Position numbers and translations under genes: made by a program. A DNA stretch of 64,000 bases, taken from contig NZ_VDND01000012.1 of the NCBI RefSeq assembly GCF_007665395.1, positions 124,001 through 188,000 on the forward strand, in the 5' to 3' direction. Each line of letters begins with the position of its first letter. Positions within the stretch are counted from its first letter, which is position 1. This stretch comes from Pseudomonas oryzihabitans (lineage in GTDB: Bacteria; Pseudomonadota; Gammaproteobacteria; Pseudomonadales; Pseudomonadaceae). Below the pieces are notes generated by a model. That model had not been told where the DNA came from, did not search any database, and was given only the letters and a program-made list of their open reading frames with translations. Shown here one piece after another: positions 26,955-36,126 of the stretch.

Positions 26955-26963
26955 GGTTACCTC

Positions 26964-27713
26964 CTAGGGCATGACGTCGCCGGAATTGGGGCCCAGGGTC
27001 TGGCCGACGAAGAGATTGCCACCCGGATCGCTGGCCAGCAGCAGCGCCACCGGCGCCACCTCTTCCGCCCGGCCGAAGCGGCCCAGCGGCAATTCGCGAG
27101 CCTTGGCCGCCTTCCAGTCAGCGCTGATGCCCTCCACCAGCGGCGTTTCGATAGGCCCGGGGGCGATGGCGTTGACCAGCACGTTGTCGCGCCCCACCTC
27201 CAGCGCCAGCGACTTGGTGAAGCCGATCACCCCGGCCTTGGCCGCGGCATAGTGGCAGAGCTCGGCGCCGCCCTTGATGCCGAGCTGGGAGGCGACATTG
27301 ATGATGCGTCCCCAGCGCTGCGCCTGCATGAACGGCAAGGCGCGCTGGCTGGCGAGGAAGACGCTGGTGAGGTCGACGCGCAGCATGTCGTTCCACTGCG
27401 TCAGGGTCAGGTCGACGCAGGGCGCCTGGGTCAGCATCCCGGCGTTGTTGACCAGGATGTCGATGCCGCCATGGGCCGCCACGCAGGCGTCCACCCCGGC
27501 CCAGGCGCCTTCCGGCTGGCCGACGTCGGCGACGGTCTCGATCACCGCGGCCCCCAGGGCGCGACATTCCGCGACGATTCGCGCCAGCCGCGCGGCGTCG
27601 CGGTCGGCAAGTACCAGGCGGGCTCCCGCCCCGGCATAGGCGCGGGCGATGGCGGCGCCGATGCCGCTGGCGGCACCGGTCACCAGGGCGCGGCGGTCGG
27701 TCAGCTCGAACAT
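26964..27713 (-). CDS. Short-chain dehydrogenase/reductase
   Basis: A 249-residue classical SDR oxidoreductase. The NAD(P)-binding TGAASGIGAAIARAYA is at the N-terminus; an acidic LADRD after the second strand favours NAD. NNAG is near residue 90, the catalytic Tyr and Lys are in HYAAAKAG, and the C-terminus GQTLGPNSGDVMP departs from the usual DGG ending. It is downstream of a second SDR by 10 bases. The substrate is unknown. Confidence 0.82.
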   Translation of the reverse strand: MFELTDRRALVTGAASGIGAAIARAYAGAGARLVLADRDAARLARIVAECRALGAAVIETVADVGQPEGAWAGVDACVAAHGGIDILVNNAGMLTQAPCVDLTLTQWNDMLRVDLTSVFLASQRALPFMQAQRWGRIINVASQLGIKGGAELCHYAAAKAGVIGFTKSLALEVGRDNVLVNAIAPGPIETPLVEGISADWKAAKARELPLGRFGRAEEVAPVALLLASDPGGNLFVGQTLGPNSGDVMP

Positions 27714-27723
27714 GTTCTGCTCC

Positions 27724-28494
27724 TCAGTCCGGCCAACGGACGGTGAGGCCGCCGTCGACGATCAGGCTCTGCCCGGTGATGTAGCTGGCCTCGGCGCTGG
27801 TCAGGAAACGCACCAGCGCCGCCACCTCCGCGGGGCGGCCGACGCGCCCCAGCGGAATGCCGCGGGCGGCCTTGGCCAGGCCTTCCGGACCCAGTGAATG
27901 CTTCGCATCCAGCGACTGCGGCGTCTCGATCAGGCCGGGGATCACCGCATTGCAGCGGATGCCGCGCGGCGCCAGTTCGACGGCGACCGAGCGGCAGAGG
28001 CCCGGCACCCCGGCCTTGGCCGCGGCGTAGTGGGCGTGGTCCTGCCAGCCGTAGACGCCGCCGGCGATGGAGGAAATGGCCACCAGCGCGCCACCCTCCC
28101 CCAGGTGCCGGGCGGCGGCGCGAAAGGTGCGCATCACCCCGGTGAGGTCGACGTCGAGCATCTCGTGCCAGCGCGCGTCGCTCATCTCCAGCAGCGGCGC
28201 GGCGCGCAGCAGACCGGCATTGGCCACCGCGTAGTCGAGCCGGCCGAAGTGCGCCAGGGCGGCATCGGCCAGGGCATCCACCGAGGCGCTGTCGCTGACA
28301 TCCAGGGGTTCGAGCAGGCAGTCGCCACCCACGGCGGCGACCAGCCGGCGCGTCTCGTCGGGATCGTGGGGGTCGCCAGGATAGTAGCCGCCGACCACCC
28401 GCACCCCCTGCTGGGCATAGGCGACGGCCAGAGCCTGGCCGATGCCACTGGCGGCACCGGTGATCAAGGCGACGGGGGAAGTCTGAGCGTTCAT
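27724..28494 (-). CDS. Short-chain dehydrogenase/reductase
   Basis: A 256-residue SDR with TGAASGIGQALAVAYA at the N-terminus, ANAG in place of NNAG, the active-site HYAAAKAG and the family C-terminal YITGQSLIVDGGLTVRW. ATG 28494 was preferred over an in-frame ATG five codons upstream because the family N-terminus fits better. It sits between the MFS transporter and the other SDR in one minus-strand run. Confidence 0.82.
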   Translation of the reverse strand: MNAQTSPVALITGAASGIGQALAVAYAQQGVRVVGGYYPGDPHDPDETRRLVAAVGGDCLLEPLDVSDSASVDALADAALAHFGRLDYAVANAGLLRAAPLLEMSDARWHEMLDVDLTGVMRTFRAAARHLGEGGALVAISSIAGGVYGWQDHAHYAAAKAGVPGLCRSVAVELAPRGIRCNAVIPGLIETPQSLDAKHSLGPEGLAKAARGIPLGRVGRPAEVAALVRFLTSAEASYITGQSLIVDGGLTVRWPD

Positions 28495-28505
28495 CGGGAC
28501 TCCGG

Positions 28506-29861
28506 TCATTTCAGGCTGGTGGGTTCGACGTGGCGGGCGGCCCACATCACCAGGCCGGAAAGAAAGCACGGCAAGGCACCGAACCAGAGCGCGGCGCTGT
28601 GCCACTGGCCGCCGCTGCCGAGCACGCTGGTGATGCCGAGGCCGGCGAGGATGGCGCCGATCGGCCCCATGGCATGGACGATGGCGCCGCCGGTGGCGCG
28701 AATGCTGGTGGGAAAGCTTTCGCCCATGAAGAACAGCAGCGCCGAATAGGGACCGGTGAGAAAGAACAGGCCGAGGCTGTAGAGCGCCACCACCGGCACC
28801 AGCTGGCTGGGCGCCTGCAGCATGGCGAAGAAGGCCAGGCCGCCGCACATCCAGCCGAGGGCCACGGTGTTGCGCCGACCGATGCGGTCGCCCAGCCAGC
28901 CATGGAACAGGTAGCCGATGAAGCCGACCGCGTTGGACAGCACCAGGATCCACAGCGAATTCTCGAAGCTGAGCTTGTGCACGCTGACGATCACCGAGGT
29001 CCCCAGCACGCTGAACACTTGGATCGCCGACCAGTTCAGCAACAGCGCCAGGCTCAGCACCAGGGTCGGGCGTAGCGCCTGGCCCTGGAAGGCCATGGCC
29101 ACGCCGGCCTTGGCGTGTTCTTCGTAGTCCACCCCGTACTGGCGCGCCAGCCCGCGGGCTTCCTGTTCTTCGCCGGCCTGGCGCAGCCGCTGGAGGCGAG
29201 CGTGCACCTGGAACTGCGGACTCTCCTTGAGCTTGCGCGCCAGCACGGCGATGACGAAGGCCGGCACGGCGGCGAACACGAAGCAGCCCTGCCAGCCGAT
29301 GTGCGGCAGCAGCAAGGCGGTGAGGCCGGCGGCGATCAGAGCACCGATGGGCCAGCCACTCTGCACCAGGCTGTAGACGAAGCCCCGCCGGCGCACCAGC
29401 CGCGGATCGTCGGAGGCGGCATAGACCTCGGTCAGGTAGGTGGCGTTGACCCCCTCCTCCGCATAGCCCAGGCCGGCCACCGAGCGCACCAGCACCAGCG
29501 GCACCTTGCCCATGCCGGCGCAGAGCGCGGTAAGGGCCGAGCACAGGGCGGTGCCACCGATGGTGACGATGATGCCGCCACGGCGGCCGATGCGATCCAC
29601 CAGCGGGCCGATGGCGAAGGCGATCAGGGCCCCGCCCAGCGCCACCCAGGTGGCGAGTTGCGCCTGCTCGGCCTCGCTCCAGTTGAAATGGCCACCCATC
29701 ACCGGCAGCAGGGTGCCGAACAGGATGAAGTCGTAGACGGCGAACACCCAGGCGAAGAAGGCGATCCAGGTGGCGTAGCGGACATCGCCGGAAGACAGCG
29801 GTTGCGGCTTCCAGGCAGCGGTGGTTTCGGTGTGGAGCGTAGGGGCGGCAGGGAGGGTCAT
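28506..29861 (-). CDS. Major facilitator superfamily transporter
   Basis: A 451-residue MFS permease with twelve hydrophobic segments and the A-motif-like GPLVDRIGRRGGIIV between helices 2 and 3, with a second copy GWLGDRIGRRNTVALG in the C-terminal half. A central cytoplasmic loop (FQVHARLQRLRQAGEEQEARG) separates the halves. It is placed between the imide hydrolase-like gene and the SDRs, which suggests uptake of the compound they degrade, probably an organic acid or amide. Confidence 0.83.
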   Translation of the reverse strand: MTLPAAPTLHTETTAAWKPQPLSSGDVRYATWIAFFAWVFAVYDFILFGTLLPVMGGHFNWSEAEQAQLATWVALGGALIAFAIGPLVDRIGRRGGIIVTIGGTALCSALTALCAGMGKVPLVLVRSVAGLGYAEEGVNATYLTEVYAASDDPRLVRRRGFVYSLVQSGWPIGALIAAGLTALLLPHIGWQGCFVFAAVPAFVIAVLARKLKESPQFQVHARLQRLRQAGEEQEARGLARQYGVDYEEHAKAGVAMAFQGQALRPTLVLSLALLLNWSAIQVFSVLGTSVIVSVHKLSFENSLWILVLSNAVGFIGYLFHGWLGDRIGRRNTVALGWMCGGLAFFAMLQAPSQLVPVVALYSLGLFFLTGPYSALLFFMGESFPTSIRATGGAIVHAMGPIGAILAGLGITSVLGSGGQWHSAALWFGALPCFLSGLVMWAARHVEPTSLK

Positions 29862-29886
29862 GGTCCTGTACCTTCGGTGGGGGCGC

Positions 29887-30768
29887 TTAGCGCTGGCGCG
29901 GCTGGCGCCGCAGGAAGTCGTCGGCGATCTCGTCCATGGTGGCGAAGCGCACCCCGGCGTGACCGCGGATGTGCTCGATCAGGCGCTCGAGCATCAGCAG
30001 CACCTGCGGCCGCCCCGAGACGTCGGGGTGGATGGTGATGGGGAAGACGGCGTAGTCCATTTCGCGGTAGACCCAGTCGAACTGGTCACGCCACATCTCT
30101 TCCAGATGGCGCGGATTGACGAAGCCGTGGCTGTTGGGCGCCTTCTTGATGAACATCATCGGCGGCAGGTCGTCGAGGTACCAGTTGGCCGGGATTTCCA
30201 CCAGGTCGGTCTCCTGGCCACGCACCAGCGGCTTCATCCAGCTCTCGGGCTGCTGGCTGTAGTCGATCTTGGTCCAGTTGTCGCCGACCCTCACGTAGTA
30301 GGGACTGAAGTCGTTGTGCATCAGGCTGTGGTCGTACTTGATGCCCTTCTTCAGCAGCAGCTCGTTGGTCACCCGGCTGAACTCCCACCAGGGCGCCACG
30401 TAACCGGTGGGTCGCTTGCCGGCCAGGGCGGTGATCAATTCGATGGAGCGATCCAGCACCGCCTCCTCCTGCTCGGGAGTCATGGCGATGGGATTCTCGT
30501 GGCTGTAGCCATGGATGCCGATCTCGTGGCCGGCCGCGGCGACCGCCTGCATCTGCTCGGGAAAGGTCTCCACCGAGTGGCCGGGGATGAACCAGGTGGT
30601 CTTGAGCCCGTAGCGCTCGAACAGCTTGAGCAGCCGCGGCGCGCCGACCTCGCCGGCGAACAGGCCGCGCGAGATGTCGTCGGGCGAATCCTCGCCGCCG
30701 TAGGATCCGAGCCAGCCCGCCACCGCGTCGACGTCGACGCCGATGGAGACGAAGATTTCTTTGGCCAT
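29887..30768 (-). CDS. Polysaccharide-deacetylase-fold hydrolase, probable cyclic imide hydrolase
   Basis: A 293-residue NodB-fold metal hydrolase. Metal ligands are visible as Asp12 or Asp14 in GVDVDAV and His86/His90 in IHGYSH. GYVAPWWEFS, HSLMHNDFSPYYVRVGD and EIPANWYLDDLPPMMF are shared with the H. pylori PgdA (HP0310)-like family. As I recall, P. putida cyclic imide hydrolase is of the same family and length. Without a signal peptide, and with an amidase and a transporter beside it, imide ring opening in the cytoplasm is more likely than cell-wall deacetylation. That choice is inference. Confidence 0.75.
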   Translation of the reverse strand: MAKEIFVSIGVDVDAVAGWLGSYGGEDSPDDISRGLFAGEVGAPRLLKLFERYGLKTTWFIPGHSVETFPEQMQAVAAAGHEIGIHGYSHENPIAMTPEQEEAVLDRSIELITALAGKRPTGYVAPWWEFSRVTNELLLKKGIKYDHSLMHNDFSPYYVRVGDNWTKIDYSQQPESWMKPLVRGQETDLVEIPANWYLDDLPPMMFIKKAPNSHGFVNPRHLEEMWRDQFDWVYREMDYAVFPITIHPDVSGRPQVLLMLERLIEHIRGHAGVRFATMDEIADDFLRRQPRQR

Positions 30769-30837
30769 CGTTACAACCTCCAGTACCCGGAAGAACAGAC
30801 GGCGGTGGCGGGGCCGGGCCCCCGCCACCGCGGAACG

Positions 30838-32193
30838 TCAGGCGTCGAGCAGGGCTTCCACCACGCTGGCGGTATCGAGCAGGCGTTCGTCCGCCACGGC
30901 CGGAGCCACCAGCAGCAGGCCGGTGGGCAAGCCCTGGTCAGCGCGGCCGCTGGGCAGGGACACCCCGGGCGCACCGAGCAGGCTGCCGGCCATGGTCAGG
31001 CGCAGCAGTTCCAGGTTGGTGGCGGCGAAGAGCTCAGCGTCGGCTGCCAGCGGCGCCAGTGGCGGCGCCACCCGGCTCACGGTGGGCACCAGCAGCACGG
31101 CGTCGGCGAATTCCACGGCGAAGCGCACGCGCAACTCATCCCGGCGTTGCCGCAGACCCGCAGCCCGCTCGGGCGACAGGCCGCGGCTCCGCTCCAGACG
31201 ATGGCGCACCCGCGGGTCCAGCCGTACCGCCAGGGGACTGTCGAGCAGCCCGCGATGCAGCTCAAAGGCTTCCTGGGCGCCTGGCCAGCCCTCTTCGGCG
31301 AGAACATCCAGGGCCTCGGCGAAGACCGTACGGGTGCGGCGCTCCACCGTCACCCCGGCGTTGGCCAGGCGCTCGGCGGCGGCCAGCAGATTGGCCCGCA
31401 CGGCCGGCTCCACCCGAGGGTCTTCCAGCACGCTCAGGTCCAGCACCAGGCGCACGGCGCTCGCCGCCGGCAGGGGACGCTCGGCGCCGCCCACCAGCAA
31501 CCGATCCAGCAGCCGTACATCGCGCAGACTGCGCGCCAGCGGGCCAGGGACGTCATAGGAAGCGGCCAGCGGAAAGATGCCGGCAGCCGGATAGCGGCCC
31601 AGGCTGGGGCGATAGCCGACCAGGCCGTTGAGCGCGGCCGGCAGGCGTACCGAGCCGGCGGTGTCGGTGCCCAGCGCCAGAGGCACGATGCCCGCGGCGA
31701 CGGCCACCGCCGAGCCCGACGAAGAGCCCCCGGGAATGCGCACTTCGCCGCGCACGCACGGATTGGCGGGCGTGCCGAAGTGAGGATTGAGACCCACGCC
31801 CGAATAGGCGAACTCGCTAAGATTGAGCTTGCCCAGGCTGACCAGGCCGGCCTGGCCCAGGCGCTGCACCAGCTCGGCATCGCGCTCGGCCGGCGGCGCG
31901 AAACGCCGCAGCTCGGCGCCACAGGTGGTGACCTCACCCTGCAGATCGAACAAGTCCTTCCAGGCCAGGGGTACCCCGTCCAGCGGCGACCAAGGGGTGC
32001 CGGACCGCCAGCGCTCCCGCGCGGCCAGGGCCTCGGCGCGACCCCGTTCCGCCGTCAGGGTGATGAATACCGCCGCAGACGCCTGGGCGCGCGCCAGGCA
32101 CGCCTCGAACACCGTCAAGGGATCGAGGGTACCGGCGGCATAGGCCTCCCCGAGACCAACCGCATCCAGTGCCAGGGCTTGGGATGGTGCCAC
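30838..32193 (-). CDS. Amidase-signature-family hydrolase
   Basis: A 451-residue amidase. The Ser-Ser-Lys triad is readable: Lys79 in PLAWKDLF, the cis-Ser in GGSSSG (Ser157 region) and the nucleophile Ser181 in GTDTAGSVRLPA. It hydrolyses a carboxamide to the acid and ammonia; with the upstream imide-hydrolase-like gene it could cleave a half-amide product. It is the first gene of the minus-strand run and is transcribed divergently from the GntR-type regulator. A 10-base inverted repeat lies 10 bases before its start. Confidence 0.83.
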   Translation of the reverse strand: MAPSQALALDAVGLGEAYAAGTLDPLTVFEACLARAQASAAVFITLTAERGRAEALAARERWRSGTPWSPLDGVPLAWKDLFDLQGEVTTCGAELRRFAPPAERDAELVQRLGQAGLVSLGKLNLSEFAYSGVGLNPHFGTPANPCVRGEVRIPGGSSSGSAVAVAAGIVPLALGTDTAGSVRLPAALNGLVGYRPSLGRYPAAGIFPLAASYDVPGPLARSLRDVRLLDRLLVGGAERPLPAASAVRLVLDLSVLEDPRVEPAVRANLLAAAERLANAGVTVERRTRTVFAEALDVLAEEGWPGAQEAFELHRGLLDSPLAVRLDPRVRHRLERSRGLSPERAAGLRQRRDELRVRFAVEFADAVLLVPTVSRVAPPLAPLAADAELFAATNLELLRLTMAGSLLGAPGVSLPSGRADQGLPTGLLLVAPAVADERLLDTASVVEALLDA

Positions 32194-32202
32194 GACCCCT
32201 CC

Positions 32203-32235
32203 TTAAACGTATATTTTATAAATAGATACGTTTAA
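32203..32235. promoter_or_regulatory. Operator-like inverted repeat before the amidase gene
   Basis: TTAAACGTAT (32203-32212) and ATACGTTTAA (32226-32235) are a perfect 10-base inverted pair with a 13-base AT-rich spacer. Its position next to the amidase start and near the divergent GntR-type gene fits a repressor site. The octamer AAATAGAT inside it recurs at 32348-32355. Confidence 0.5.
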
Positions 32236-32330
32236 CAGAGCAGGCTTTGTGCCAGTTTCGCGGCGATAACTGAAAAGCGCGCGCGGCTTGGCACTTCCAG
32301 GCACCCCGCGCAGCCAAAAGCCCTGAAAGT

Positions 32331-32363
32331 AAAAATGTACTTAAATTAAATAGATCCATTTTT
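32331..32363. promoter_or_regulatory. Second operator-like inverted repeat in the divergent region
   Basis: AAAAATG (32331-32337) and CATTTTT (32357-32363) enclose 19 AT-rich bases including AAATAGAT, the octamer also present in the first repeat. It lies 115 bases upstream of the regulator start and could be an autoregulatory site. Both repeats span 33 bases. Confidence 0.4.
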
Positions 32364-32477
32364 GTGCAAAGAAGTAACGCCCGCCCCGTTACCGTGCGCG
32401 GGGCCTGCCAGCCCGGTAACGCGCGAAAGCCCGCTGGCCTGTGCCACAATTCTCATCTCCCCCTCGGAAGGCCCCTG

Positions 32478-33491
32478 ATGTCGGCAGAAGTCCCCGCCCC
32501 CACCGATGACAGCCGTACCGCCGCGCGCTACGTGATGATCCGCAGCACCCTGCGCGAAGCCATCCTGGCGGGGCGGGCGGCGCCGGGGCTGGTGCTGGTG
32601 GAAGCGCCCCTGGCCCAGTTGTTCGGTACCAGCCGGGTGCCGGTACGCCAGGCGTTGACGCTGCTGCAGGATGAGGGCCTGATCCGCCGCTTCGAGGGCC
32701 GTGGCTATCTGATCGATCCGGCCGGTACCGCGGGCGAACCCCAGCGGCAACCGCTGACCCGGCAATTGCTGGGGCTGGACGACGAGGAGGCGCTGATCGA
32801 CACCCGTTCCCTGGGTGAGCGGGTCGGCGACGAGATCGCCGCCTGCGTCAGCCATGCCATGCTCTTCGGCCATTTCCGCCTGGACGAGCAGCAGGCGGCC
32901 GACCACCTGGGGGTCAGCCGCAGCGTGGTGCGCGAAGCCCTGATGCGCCTGCGCGATCGCGGCCTGGTGGAAAAGGAGCCCTATGGGCAGTGGCTGGCCG
33001 GCCCCCTCACCGCCCAGGCCATCCGCGACGACTACGAGATCCGCGCGCTGCTGGAACCCGAGGCGCTGCTGCAGACCGCACCCGGGCTGCCGCGCGCGGA
33101 GCTGCTGGCCATGCTCGAACGCCTGGAGGCGCTGGCCGGCCAGCCGGCGCCCTCTTCCTGGGCCGCCGTGGAGCGGATCGAGGCGGACCTGCACGGCCGC
33201 TGCCTGTCCGGTCTGCGCAACCGCAAGCTGGCCCAGCTGATCACCCACAGCCAGAGCCCGCTGAACGTGTCGCGCATCTTCCACCAGTCGCTCGGTACGC
33301 CACTGGACGAGGCGGTCCTGGTGGAGCACCGCCTGGTGCTGGAGTCCCTGCTGGTGGGCAGCCCCGAGTCGGCCGCCAGCCAGTTGCGCAATCACCTGCT
33401 GCGCGGCCGTGACCGCACCCTGCAACGGCTCAAGGTGCTGTCGGTGCTCGCCGACCCGGAACTGCCGCCCTATCTCACGCGCCTGAGCTAG
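32478..33491 (+). CDS. GntR-family regulator with two winged-helix domains
   Basis: A 337-residue transcription factor. The first winged helix is at about 15-75 (LREAILAGRAAPGLVLVEAPLAQLFGTSRVPVRQALTLL, in parts). A second one at about 118-178 has RLDEQQAADHLGVSRSVVREALMRLRDRGLVEK. A FadR-type all-helical ligand domain (about 185-325) follows with RALLEPEALL, EADLHGRC and EHRLVLESLL. Typical FadR-subfamily proteins have one winged helix and about 230-250 residues. ATG 32478 was chosen for its GGAAGG site; the longer frame is unlikely. It probably controls the divergent amidase operon. Confidence 0.82.
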   Translation: MSAEVPAPTDDSRTAARYVMIRSTLREAILAGRAAPGLVLVEAPLAQLFGTSRVPVRQALTLLQDEGLIRRFEGRGYLIDPAGTAGEPQRQPLTRQLLGLDDEEALIDTRSLGERVGDEIAACVSHAMLFGHFRLDEQQAADHLGVSRSVVREALMRLRDRGLVEKEPYGQWLAGPLTAQAIRDDYEIRALLEPEALLQTAPGLPRAELLAMLERLEALAGQPAPSSWAAVERIEADLHGRCLSGLRNRKLAQLITHSQSPLNVSRIFHQSLGTPLDEAVLVEHRLVLESLLVGSPESAASQLRNHLLRGRDRTLQRLKVLSVLADPELPPYLTRLS

Positions 33492-34141
33492 CGCGCCCGC
33501 AGGTGCCGCACGTAGCGGTCGCCGATGAACTGGATGCCACACACCAGCACCACCAGGATGGCGATCACCACGGCCATCACCTGGGTGTCGTAGCGCTGGT
33601 AACCGTAGCGGATCGCCAGGTCGCCCAGGCCGCCGGCACCGATGGCACCGGCCATGGCCGAGGCGCCGATCATGGCCACCAGGGTCACGGTGAAACCGCC
33701 GATGATCCCCGGCAACGCCTCGGGCAGCAGCACGTTGAAGACGATGTGGCGGCGCTCGCAACCCAGTGCCTGGGCCGCTTCGATCACGCCGCCGCCGACT
33801 TCGCGCAGACTGACCTCGGCGATGCGGGCGAAGAACGGCGTGGCGCTGAGGGTGATGGGTACCACCGCCGCCCAGACGCCGATGGTGGTGCCGGTGATCA
33901 GCCGCGTCAGCGGGATCAGCGCCACCAGCAGGATGATGAAGGGCGTGGCGCGAAAGGCGTTGATCACCGTGCCCAGCACCCGGTTGAGGGTGGGTGCTGC
34001 GAAGATGGCGCCGCGCCCGGTGGTGACCAGCACCACCGCCAGGGCGATGCCGGCGAACCAGACGATGGCCGCCGATACGCTGACCATGGTCAGCGTATCA
34101 AGGAAGGCCTTCCACAGCGCCTTGAGCATGAACTCAGACAT
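33488..34141 (-). CDS. metI: MetI-type ABC transporter permease
   Basis: A 217-residue permease with about five membrane segments and the MetI features NAFRATPFIILLVALIPLTRL, EAAQALGCERRHIVFNVLLPEALPGI and AGAIGAGGLGDLAIRYGYQRY. Its start overlaps the MetN-type gene by 8 bases. It ends 4 bases inside the end of the converging regulator gene. Methionine or another sulfur compound is the probable substrate. Confidence 0.86.
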   Translation of the reverse strand: MSEFMLKALWKAFLDTLTMVSVSAAIVWFAGIALAVVLVTTGRGAIFAAPTLNRVLGTVINAFRATPFIILLVALIPLTRLITGTTIGVWAAVVPITLSATPFFARIAEVSLREVGGGVIEAAQALGCERRHIVFNVLLPEALPGIIGGFTVTLVAMIGASAMAGAIGAGGLGDLAIRYGYQRYDTQVMAVVIAILVVLVCGIQFIGDRYVRHLRAR

Positions 34142-35228
34142 AGCCCAGCACCTCCGCACGGGCGAACAGCCCGCCCTGGGTGAGGAAGGCGGCCAGCCGC
34201 CGCTCGGGCGCCGTGGTGGCCACCAGCAGGCGGCCCAGCGCATGGCCCTGGATCCGGTCGATGCCGCCATGCAGCAGCTCCACCGGCGCGCCGAGGGCCT
34301 GGCCCAGCGCCTGGAAGTCGGGTTCCACACCCTGGCCGTCGTAGTGGAGTTCCAGCACCGCCCGGGCACCTGGTTGCCGGGTGGTGCCGAGCTGCCGGGC
34401 GAGGTCCGCCGGCAACTGGGCGGCCAGCGAGGCCAGCAGCGCCTGGGTGGCTTCGGCCTGGGGCGCACCGAACAGCTGCCACACCGGCCCCTGCTCGACG
34501 ATGCGCCCATGCTCCAGCACCACCACCCGGTCACAGATCTGGCGGATCACCGCCATCTCGTGGGTGATGAGGACGATGGTCAGCCCCAGGCGACGATTGA
34601 TGTCCTGCAACAGCGCCAGGATCGACTGGGTAGTCTCCGGATCCAGCGCCGAGGTCGCCTCGTCGCAGAGCAGGATCTCGGGTTTCAGCATCAGGGCGCG
34701 GGCGATGCCCACCCGCTGCTTCTGGCCGCCCGACAGCCGCGAGGGATAGACCCGCTCCTTGCCTTGCAGACCCACCAGCTCCAGCAGTTCCCGGGCACGC
34801 GCCTCGATCTCGTCACGGCGAAACCCGGCCGCCTTGAGCGGCAGGGCCAGGTTCTCCAGTACCGTCTGGGAAGCCAGCAGGTTGAAGTGCTGGAAGATCA
34901 TGCCGATGCGACGGCGCAGCGCGACGAGCTGACTGCCTCCCAGGGTGCCGATGTCGACGCCGTCGATCAGCACCTGGCCGGCGCTGACGTCCTCCAGGCG
35001 ATTGAGGGTGCGGATCAGGCTGGACTTGCCGGCGCCGCTGCGGCCGATGATGCCGAAGATCTCGCCGCGGGCGATGCTGAGGTCGATGTCCGCCAGCGCG
35101 GTGACCGGCAACGCGCCGCCGGTGTAGACCTTCTGCACGCCGCTCAGGCGCAGGTGCTCCCGGGCGGCGATGGCCTGGGGTTCGACCGGCGTGTGTGGCT
35201 CCCGGGTTTTCAGCAAGGCGTTGCTCAT
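34134..35228 (-). CDS. metN: MetN-type ABC transporter ATP-binding protein
   Basis: A 364-residue ATPase. Walker A is GRSGAGKSS, then FQHFNLL, signature LSGGQKQRVGIARAL, Walker B ILLCDEATSALDPET and ITHEMAVIR. A C-terminal NIL-type ligand-sensing domain (about 285-355) is recognisable by position and length; in E. coli MetN this domain binds methionine and inhibits transport. The extended N-terminus (about 28 residues before the first strand) is longer than usual. Confidence 0.87.
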   Translation of the reverse strand: MSNALLKTREPHTPVEPQAIAAREHLRLSGVQKVYTGGALPVTALADIDLSIARGEIFGIIGRSGAGKSSLIRTLNRLEDVSAGQVLIDGVDIGTLGGSQLVALRRRIGMIFQHFNLLASQTVLENLALPLKAAGFRRDEIEARARELLELVGLQGKERVYPSRLSGGQKQRVGIARALMLKPEILLCDEATSALDPETTQSILALLQDINRRLGLTIVLITHEMAVIRQICDRVVVLEHGRIVEQGPVWQLFGAPQAEATQALLASLAAQLPADLARQLGTTRQPGARAVLELHYDGQGVEPDFQALGQALGAPVELLHGGIDRIQGHALGRLLVATTAPERRLAAFLTQGGLFARAEVLGYV

Positions 35229-36067
35229 CGGGCGGCCTCCTGGCGGTTCAGCCAGGCCAGGCTGTAGAGCTGCGGATTGCCATAGGCCTTGGCGATGGCC
35301 TCACGCACCCGCGGGTCATTCTGGAACACCTGGATGAAGGCGAGGATCGCCGGATCCTTGGCCTTGGCCGGCTGGGTCACGAACCTCAGGGCATAGAGGT
35401 GACCATTGGCCTCGTCATCGCTGAACAGCAGGGCACTGTTGGGATCCGTGGTGCCGGCGGCGAGGATGTGCGAGGGATAGCTCTGCGCCAGGGTCACATC
35501 ATCCAGGACCCGCGCCAGTTGCGGACCGGGCAGCTCGATGAATTTCAGGTGCTTGGGATTGGCGACGATGTCCTGCAGGCTGGCCTTGGGCCCGGTATCG
35601 GGCTTGAGCTGGATCAGGCCGGCGCGGGCATAGAGGTGCAGTCCGCGGCCCTGGTTGACCGGATCGTCGGCCACCGCCACGGTGGCGCCGTCCGGTACCT
35701 CGGCGAAGCTCTTCACCCGCTTGGAATAGAGGCCGACCTTGTTCTCCACGCCATAGGCGATGGGCACCAGGCCATAGCCATTCTGGGCGTTGGCATTCTC
35801 CAGGAACGGCTGGTGCTGGAAGTAGTTGACGTCGATGTCGCCGTGGGCGAGCGCCAGGTTCGGGGTGTTCCAGTCGCTGAAGGCGACGATTTCCACCTCC
35901 ACGCCCTGTTCCCGGGCCACTTCGGCGGCGCGCTCAAGGGCGGCGTTCTGGGGGCTGTCGTTGATGCCCAGGCGGATCTTCTGCAACTCGGCGGCCTGGG
36001 CGGTCAGCGCCAGGGTGGCGGTCGCCAGCACCAGCGCCAGGCACTGGACAATCGGGGGAATAGCCAT
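35225..36067 (-). CDS. metQ: MetQ-type ABC transporter substrate-binding protein
   Basis: A 280-residue NlpA/MetQ-family binding protein. The signal peptide ends near TAQAAE with no lipobox cysteine. LRLGINDSPQN-type start, EIVAFSDWNTPNLALAHGDIDVNYFQHQPFLENANAQNGYGL and AVADDPVNQGRGLHLYARAGLI mark the family. It overlaps the MetN start by 4 bases, giving the order Q-N-I in one operon. Confidence 0.86.
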   Translation of the reverse strand: MAIPPIVQCLALVLATATLALTAQAAELQKIRLGINDSPQNAALERAAEVAREQGVEVEIVAFSDWNTPNLALAHGDIDVNYFQHQPFLENANAQNGYGLVPIAYGVENKVGLYSKRVKSFAEVPDGATVAVADDPVNQGRGLHLYARAGLIQLKPDTGPKASLQDIVANPKHLKFIELPGPQLARVLDDVTLAQSYPSHILAAGTTDPNSALLFSDDEANGHLYALRFVTQPAKAKDPAILAFIQVFQNDPRVREAIAKAYGNPQLYSLAWLNRQEAAR

Positions 36068-36126
36068 GGAGACCTCGAGGTGTCGAGGGCTCGTCCGGTG
36101 GTCCGGTGGAACCCTTGGGAAAAGGA

